Below, in pieces: positions 14,141 to 18,094 of a stretch of DNA of 18,094 bases. Where the stretch lies: the NCBI GenBank assembly GCA_045588575.1, contig JAZNEJ010000015.1, positions 1 to 18,094 on the forward strand. The letters are read 5' to 3'. The DNA is from RGIG5299 sp045588575. Its GTDB lineage: Bacteria > Bacillota > Clostridia > Oscillospirales > RGIG5299. Each line of letters opens with the position of its first letter. Position 1 is the first letter of the stretch. The notes below the pieces were generated by a model that was not told where the DNA came from, made no database searches, and saw only the letters and a list, made by a program, of their open reading frames with translations. The translations under genes were made by a program, and so were the position numbers.

Positions 14141-14691
14141 CCAAACAGTTTTTCTATAAATTTTTCGGAGCAATAGTAAAATTCCTTTTTCCTTACAAAG
14201 TGGAATATAAAGGCAATATCCCCGAAGGAAATATTGTTATTTGCGCAAACCACATTTCTTACATCGACTTTTTCTTTGTAAGAGCCGCAGTTGGCAAAGA
14301 CCCTTCGTTTATGGGTAAAAAAGAAATTTACAACTCTAAAATTCTCGGTTATTTTGCGAAAATAATAAATATTATTCCCGTTAACCGCGAAGGAAACGAC
14401 GTTAATGCAATAAAAATGTCGCTTAAAGTTTTGAAAGACGGCGGCGCTTTGGGAATTTTCCCCGAAGGAACCAGAAAGCACAAAAATCCCGACGGAAAGG
14501 TTCATAACGGTGCGGCAATGCTTGCCTTTAAAACCAATTCGCCTATTGTGCCCATAAAGCTTTCAACTAAAAACGATAAAGTTTTTATATTTAAGAAAAC
14601 AACGGTAACGGTTGGAGAACCCATTCTCGTTCAAACCAAGGATTACGAGGAAGAAACAAAGAAAATAATGGAAGCAATATATTTGCTTTGA
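14137..14691 (+). CDS. plsC: 1-acyl-glycerol-3-phosphate acyltransferase (PlsC family)
   Basis: The enzyme acylates lysophosphatidic acid to phosphatidic acid at the membrane surface. GTG 14137 overlaps the cmk stop by four bases, with GAGGTGAA just upstream. The 184-residue protein contains the catalytic NHISYID (H39-x4-D44), IIPVNRE (79-85) and the phosphate-binding FPEGTR (108-113), followed by VPIKLS (138-143). These are acyltransferase motifs I to IV in order. It is at the short end for the family, which is usual for clostridial members next to cmk. Substrate position (sn-2) is by family only. Confidence 0.9.
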   Translation: MTKQFFYKFFGAIVKFLFPYKVEYKGNIPEGNIVICANHISYIDFFFVRAAVGKDPSFMGKKEIYNSKILGYFAKIINIIPVNREGNDVNAIKMSLKVLKDGGALGIFPEGTRKHKNPDGKVHNGAAMLAFKTNSPIVPIKLSTKNDKVFIFKKTTVTVGEPILVQTKDYEEETKKIMEAIYLL

Positions 14692-14704
14692 GGTCGGTGA
14701 GATT

Positions 14705-16681
14705 TTGGAAATAGAAGTTGCAAAAACCGCAGGCTTTTGCTTTGGAGTTAATAGGGCGGTATCGGGCGTTTACGAGCTTTTGCAAAACGTAAAAGGCAAA
14801 ATAGTAACCGTTGGGCCAATAATCCATAACCCTTATATAATTGAAGACCTTGAGAAAAAAGGCGTTTACTATATCGATGATGTGAGCGAAATAGAAGGCG
14901 ATGTTTTTGCCGTAATAAGAGCCCACGGAATTCCTTTTGAAACCGAGGAAATGCTTAAAAAAAGGGGAATAAGATATAAGGATTTTACTTGCCCTTTTGT
15001 TAAAAAAATTCAAAACGTTGCAGCGGAAAAAACCGACGAAAACACAATGCTTTTAGTTGCGGGAGATATCAATCATCCCGAGGTAAAGGGCATTTTAAGC
15101 TATGCCAAGGGCGAAACGCTTGTCTTTAAAAACCTTGATGAGTTAATGGACGATGTTCAAAAAAAGCCTGAACTTTTGCAAAAAAAGTCAATAATGGTAG
15201 CGCAAACAACTTTTTCTTTGGAAGAATGGAGAAAAATCACTGATTTTTCAAAAAATCACTTTATTTTTCTTTCAATTTATGATACAATATGCGTTGCAAC
15301 TGAGAAACGACAGCGTGAAGCGGAAGTGCTTGCAAAACGTAATGATGCGGTTATAGTTATTGGCGGCAGAGGAAGCTCTAATACCTATAAGCTCTACGAA
15401 ACGGCAAAGCGCTTTTGTGAAAACACTTTTACAGTTGAAAAAGCAGGAGAAATCCCGCTTGAAAAAATAAAAAAATCAAAAAGGATTGGTGTAACCGCAG
15501 GGGCTTCAACTCCGTCGGTTGTCATCAAGGAGGTAGTTGAAGAAATGTCAACATTGAACGAAAATTTTAACGATATCAGCTTTGAGGAGGGCTTGCTTGC
15601 CAGCTTTAAATCCGTTTCAAACGGCGATAGAGTACAGGCTTTGGTAATTGCTGTATCACCCACAGAAATTCAGCTTGATATCGGAACGAAACATGCAGGC
15701 TATATGTCGGCTGCTGAGTTCTCGGCATCACCTGTTTCCGACCTCAGAAAAGTTGTAAAGGTTGGAGATGAAATGGAGGTGCAGGTTGTTCGTGTCAATG
15801 ATGTTGAAGGAACGGTTGCACTTTCTCGCAAAAGAGTAGAAGCAGATATGTTCAAAAAAGAACTCGATGCTGCTGAAGAAAGCGGCACTATTCTTGAAGG
15901 CGTTGTAACTGAAATAATCAATAATGCAGGCGTTATCGTAGCATTTAAAGGACAAACCGTTTTTATTCCCGCAGCACACACCGGCATTGCACGTGATGGC
16001 GACCTTAACGTTTTAGCAGGCAAAAACGTTCGTTTTAAGGTTATAGGAATCAGATATGAGCGTCGTCGCCGCAAGGTTATCGGCTCAATCAGAATTGCAG
16101 AAAGAGAATATAGAAACGAAGGAATCGAAAAGGTATTTTCCGATATTGAAATCGGCAAAGAATACGTTGGCACGGTAAAATCCTTAACCTCTTTCGGCGC
16201 ATTTGTTGATATCGGCGGAGTTGACGGCCTTGTTCACATCACCGAGCTTTCATGGAAGAGAATTAAAAATCCCGCAGAGGTTGTTTCCGTTGGCGATGAA
16301 ATTAAAGTATTCGTAAAGGATTTCTCTGCTGAAACTCATAAAATTTCACTCGGTTACCGCCGTGTTGAAGATAGCGAATTCTTTAAATTTGCACAAAATC
16401 ACGCAGTTGGAGACGTTATTGATGCAAAAATCGTTAAAATTATGAGCCACGGCGCATTTGCACAGGTTGCAGACGGTGTTGACGGTTACATACACATTTC
16501 TCAAATTGCAAACTGCCGCGTAAATAAAATAACCGATTTCATAAATGTTGGCGATGAAGTTAAGGTTAAAATAACCGAAATCGATAACGAAAAATTCCGT
16601 CTTTCGCTTTCTATAAGAGCATTACTTCCCGTTGAAGAAGTTAATGAAGAAGCAAAAGCAGAAGAAACTGTTGAAGCATAA
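14705..16681 (+). CDS. ispH: Fusion of IspH reductase and ribosomal protein S1-like domains
   Basis: Residues 1-282 are HMBPP reductase IspH, the last step of the MEP isoprenoid pathway, with an iron-sulfur cluster held by C12 (AGFCFGV), C96 (TCPFVKK) and C196 (DTIC). Active-site H41, H74, H124 (NHPEV), E126, QTT (167-169), SSN (224-226) and S268 are all present. After a linker come four S1 RNA-binding domains, at about 305-378, 395-468, 482-554 and 565-638, and an acidic tail. TTG 14705 follows GAGGTCGGTGAG. At 658 aa this matches the bifunctional IspH-S1 protein annotated in many Clostridia. The S1 half uses more CGT arginine codons than the IspH half, as highly expressed ribosomal genes do. 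It ends the large cluster. Confidence 0.93.
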   Translation: MEIEVAKTAGFCFGVNRAVSGVYELLQNVKGKIVTVGPIIHNPYIIEDLEKKGVYYIDDVSEIEGDVFAVIRAHGIPFETEEMLKKRGIRYKDFTCPFVKKIQNVAAEKTDENTMLLVAGDINHPEVKGILSYAKGETLVFKNLDELMDDVQKKPELLQKKSIMVAQTTFSLEEWRKITDFSKNHFIFLSIYDTICVATEKRQREAEVLAKRNDAVIVIGGRGSSNTYKLYETAKRFCENTFTVEKAGEIPLEKIKKSKRIGVTAGASTPSVVIKEVVEEMSTLNENFNDISFEEGLLASFKSVSNGDRVQALVIAVSPTEIQLDIGTKHAGYMSAAEFSASPVSDLRKVVKVGDEMEVQVVRVNDVEGTVALSRKRVEADMFKKELDAAEESGTILEGVVTEIINNAGVIVAFKGQTVFIPAAHTGIARDGDLNVLAGKNVRFKVIGIRYERRRRKVIGSIRIAEREYRNEGIEKVFSDIEIGKEYVGTVKSLTSFGAFVDIGGVDGLVHITELSWKRIKNPAEVVSVGDEIKVFVKDFSAETHKISLGYRRVEDSEFFKFAQNHAVGDVIDAKIVKIMSHGAFAQVADGVDGYIHISQIANCRVNKITDFINVGDEVKVKITEIDNEKFRLSLSIRALLPVEEVNEEAKAEETVEA

Positions 16682-16687
16682 TTTAAA

Positions 16688-16725
16688 AACCTCTCCCAAG
16701 CTTTCAGGGAGAGGTTAACATTTTT
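16688..16725 (+). terminator. Rho-independent terminator of the growth cluster
   Basis: AACCTCTCCC (16688-16697) and GGGAGAGGTT (16707-16716) form a perfect 10-bp stem around a nine-base loop, followed by AACATTTTT. It starts seven bases after the ispH-rpsA stop. Confidence 0.88.
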
Positions 16726-16744
16726 AATTTTCACTGCTTATAAT
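16715..16744 (+). promoter_or_regulatory. Promoter overlapping the terminator stem
   Basis: TTAACA (16715-16720) and TATAAT (16739-16744) are 18 bases apart. The -35 uses the last two bases of the terminator stem. It would drive the patatin-like gene at 16796. Confidence 0.55.
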
Positions 16745-16795
16745 GTTAAGGCGGAAAGTTTGTTTTCGCAATAAAAAATAAGCGGGGGAAACAAT

Positions 16796-17440
16796 GTGAA
16801 ATTCGGAGTAGCATTGCTTTGTCCGGATGTCGGCGGAGCCGAAGCAGGCGTTTTGGAGGCGCTTGATGTTTTGGGTGTTAAGGTAGGCGCAATTTTAGGA
16901 AAAGGCTTCAGCTCGCTTACCGCACTTTTTTATGCATCGGGAATTTCCAACGCCAAAACGGCGGAAATAGTTAAAGAAGTGTCGGGCAAAAAAGGTTTTT
17001 ACGGATTGCTGTTTAAATCAAAAGTTAAAAGAAATGCCGTTAATGAACTTGAAAAGATGAAAATAAAGCGTCTTTCCGACGCTAAAATGCCAATTTACCT
17101 ACTGGTAGCTGATAAAGACGGAGCAATAACTGTAATTACATCAGAAAAAACTTTTATTTCGGGAAACTATTCAAAAAAATGCGAGCTTTCTCCGATAAAT
17201 GCAACCGATTATATATTTCATAACGGGAAATATTCGGTAAAAGAAGAAAACTTCTTTAAAAGACCGCTTATTATGAATGATATATCGGGTATAATTTCGG
17301 TTAGCGGAAGCGAGCGAAAAACAGGGGTAACAGACTACGGCTACAATATTTCCATTGAAAAAAGGTCGAGTTATAGGGCTGTAGTTGAAAAAACTCTCAA
17401 AGAAAGCGACGAGCTTTTGAAAAATATTTTTTTAAGATAA
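16796..17440 (+). CDS. Degenerate patatin-like protein
   Basis: GTG 16796 follows AGCGGGGG; the ATG two bases earlier is followed directly by TGA in its frame. The 214-residue protein follows the patatin/RssA-like layout: VGGAEAGVLEALDVLGV (12-28), VGAILGKGFSSLTALFYASG (30-49), MPIYLLVADKDGAITV (98-113) and YIFHNGKYSV (139-148). In active patatin-like lipases the second segment is G-x-S-x-G and the last carries D-G-G/A. Here the nucleophile position reads G-K-G-F-S and the aspartate position reads HNG, so both members of the Ser-Asp dyad seem lost. The glycine-rich oxyanion loop is also altered. It is probably an inactive relative with a binding or regulatory role, or a fold match I have misjudged. 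It lies 10 bases before the RseC-like gene. Confidence 0.55.
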   Translation: MKFGVALLCPDVGGAEAGVLEALDVLGVKVGAILGKGFSSLTALFYASGISNAKTAEIVKEVSGKKGFYGLLFKSKVKRNAVNELEKMKIKRLSDAKMPIYLLVADKDGAITVITSEKTFISGNYSKKCELSPINATDYIFHNGKYSVKEENFFKRPLIMNDISGIISVSGSERKTGVTDYGYNISIEKRSSYRAVVEKTLKESDELLKNIFLR

Positions 17441-17450
17441 GGAAAACAAA

Positions 17451-17849
17451 ATGGAACGTTGCGGAGATATAATTGCAATAGAGGGCGAATATGCTACTGT
17501 TAGAGTGAAACTTATAAACTCATGCAGCAGCTCTTGTGAAAACTATGGAATTTGCAAAAAGCACGAAGAAGATATTGTTGCTCTTAATAAAATAAATGCC
17601 AAAGTAGGAGAGAGAGTAAAGCTCGAATATGAAAACGGACCGTATTTACTCTTTGCCTTTATAACCTTTTGGCTTCCCATAATACTTGCGGGCGGCTTTG
17701 CTTGGCTTATGTGGGCGTTAACTTCAAGCGAACTGTTTACAGTCATAGGCGGCGTTTTTGGCTTTATTCTATCAGTAATTTCAATATTTATCACTAACCG
17801 AATAATAAAGAAAAAAGAAAAAATTGCGATTATAACCGAAAAAGAATAA
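17451..17849 (+). CDS. RseC/SoxR-reducing-type membrane protein
   Basis: ATG 17451 follows AAGGAAAAC, 10 bases after the previous stop. The 132-residue protein starts with a small beta domain (GDIIAIEGEYATVRVKL) holding cysteines C4, C25, C29 and C35, then two membrane segments at about 64-89 and 94-116, and a basic-acidic tail. This layout is that of the RseC/MucC family (SoxR_reduc domain): an N-terminal cysteine cluster plus two helices. RseC of E. coli takes part in resetting SoxR and in sigma-E control; in Firmicutes, members are often linked to Rnf-type electron transport, but no rnf genes are in this window. The cytosolic cysteine cluster suggests redox or metal sensing. Confidence 0.78.
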   Translation: MERCGDIIAIEGEYATVRVKLINSCSSSCENYGICKKHEEDIVALNKINAKVGERVKLEYENGPYLLFAFITFWLPIILAGGFAWLMWALTSSELFTVIGGVFGFILSVISIFITNRIIKKKEKIAIITEKE

Positions 17850-17858
17850 AACGTTTTT

Positions 17859-17887
17859 AAGCCACCGAAATACTCGGTGGCTTTTTT
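17859..17887 (+). terminator. Rho-independent terminator after the RseC-like gene
   Basis: AAGCCACCGA (17859-17868) and TCGGTGGCTT (17874-17883) pair around AATAC and are followed by a T run. It starts 10 bases after the stop. Confidence 0.9.
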
Positions 17888-17928
17888 AAAAATAATATGA
17901 AAAAAATTGTTAAATTAACAAAAAAATA

Positions 17929-17957
17929 TTGCATTGGAAAATAATTTATGTTAAAAT
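17929..17957 (+). promoter_or_regulatory. Promoter of the lipoprotein at 18007
   Basis: TTGCAT (17929-17934), a 17-base spacer and TAAAAT (17952-17957) form a good sigma-A promoter between a terminator and the next gene. Confidence 0.6.
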
Positions 17958-17963
17958 TTATCA

Positions 17964-17981
17964 TAGATATATCAATATCTA
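17964..17981. promoter_or_regulatory. Inverted repeat at the likely transcription start
   Basis: TAGATAT and ATATCTA form a perfect 7-bp inverted repeat around ATCA, starting seven bases after the -10. It could be an operator for a dimeric regulator or a 5' mRNA stem. Its sequence is AT-rich, so chance is possible. Confidence 0.35.
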
Positions 17982-18006
17982 AATTATAAAAAAGGAGAAA
18001 AGACGA

Positions 18007-18094
18007 ATGAAGAAAATTTTAATCTACGCGTTGGCTGCTCTCATGTTGCTCGGCACCGTTGGAATGCTCGCATCATGCGGTGAGCCCGAAAGAG
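18007..18094 (+). CDS. Lipoprotein N-terminus (partial, runs off the window)
   Basis: ATG 18007 follows AAAAAAGGAG. The visible 29 residues are a lipoprotein signal: KK, a hydrophobic stretch (ILIYALAALMLLGTVGML) and the lipobox LASC with cysteine at about residue 24, followed by GEPE. Signals of this type, with C-G after the lipobox, are common in solute-binding proteins of ABC transporters, but the mature protein is outside the window, so function is open. It has its own promoter and terminator-bounded upstream side. Confidence 0.75.
   Translation, partial: MKKILIYALAALMLLGTVGMLASCGEPER

Noticed and set aside
15700..16173. 157-codon minus-strand frame opposite the S1 domains
   Set aside because: Shadow of the S1 repeats; low-complexity Ser/Thr-rich product typical of an antisense frame.
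1..18094. CRISPR array, tRNA, rRNA, insertion sequence or integrase
   Set aside because: No regular repeat-spacer pattern, cloverleaf, rRNA core sequence or transposase/integrase motif was found on reading; the only repeated unit is the AGCCGCAAAC hairpin.

Overview
The window reads as chromosomal DNA of a low-GC, Gram-positive, spore-forming Clostridia member, probably from the Oscillospirales/Ruminococcaceae side of the class. Supporting signs are a SpoVM-type sporulation peptide, a CwlD-like amidase, an IspH-ribosomal S1 fusion of the kind known from Clostridia, frequent GTG/TTG starts behind strong GGAGG sites, and a class B PBP directly after mreBCD. The lineage is inferred from gene content only.

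Layout. (1) 1-905: a 5'-broken fragment of an ECF transporter S component on the minus strand, an AT-rich gap with hairpins, then a short plus-strand unit encoding a 48-residue membrane peptide and SpoVM, closed by a terminator. (2) 940-4680: an accessory island of small genes (four lipoproteins, two small membrane proteins, one cytosolic protein). A decayed RHS/YD-repeat fragment and three copies of one AGCCGCAAAC hairpin lie between them. The pattern fits orphan immunity-type genes left beside a lost polymorphic-toxin locus, but this is inference. (3) 4743-5399: a secreted cell-wall amidase. (4) 5532-16681: twelve tightly packed plus-strand genes with no visible internal terminator: zapA, a dUTPase, mreB, mreC, mreD, a class B PBP, pyrB, a small unknown, a HI0933/BaiN-type flavoprotein, cmk, plsC and an ispH-rpsA fusion. 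(5) 16688-18094: terminator, promoter, a degenerate patatin-like protein, an RseC-like membrane protein, terminator, promoter, and the start of another lipoprotein that runs off the end.

How the genes fit together. The large cluster joins septum and wall-elongation functions (ZapA, MreBCD, PBP) with pyrimidine supply (dUTPase, aspartate carbamoyltransferase, cytidylate kinase), phospholipid acylation (PlsC), isoprenoid precursor synthesis (IspH) and translation (S1 domains). All of these serve growth, so joint transcription would make sense.

Most noteworthy: PyrB carries a four-cysteine tail like the zinc domain of the regulatory subunit PyrI but has no nucleotide-binding domain; the patatin-like protein has lost the residues expected for catalysis; spoVM has an uncharacterised hydrophobic partner; and the accessory island shows RHS decay with shared terminators. 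I see no CRISPR array, tRNA, rRNA, transposase or integrase. I did not find a clearly new intact system.
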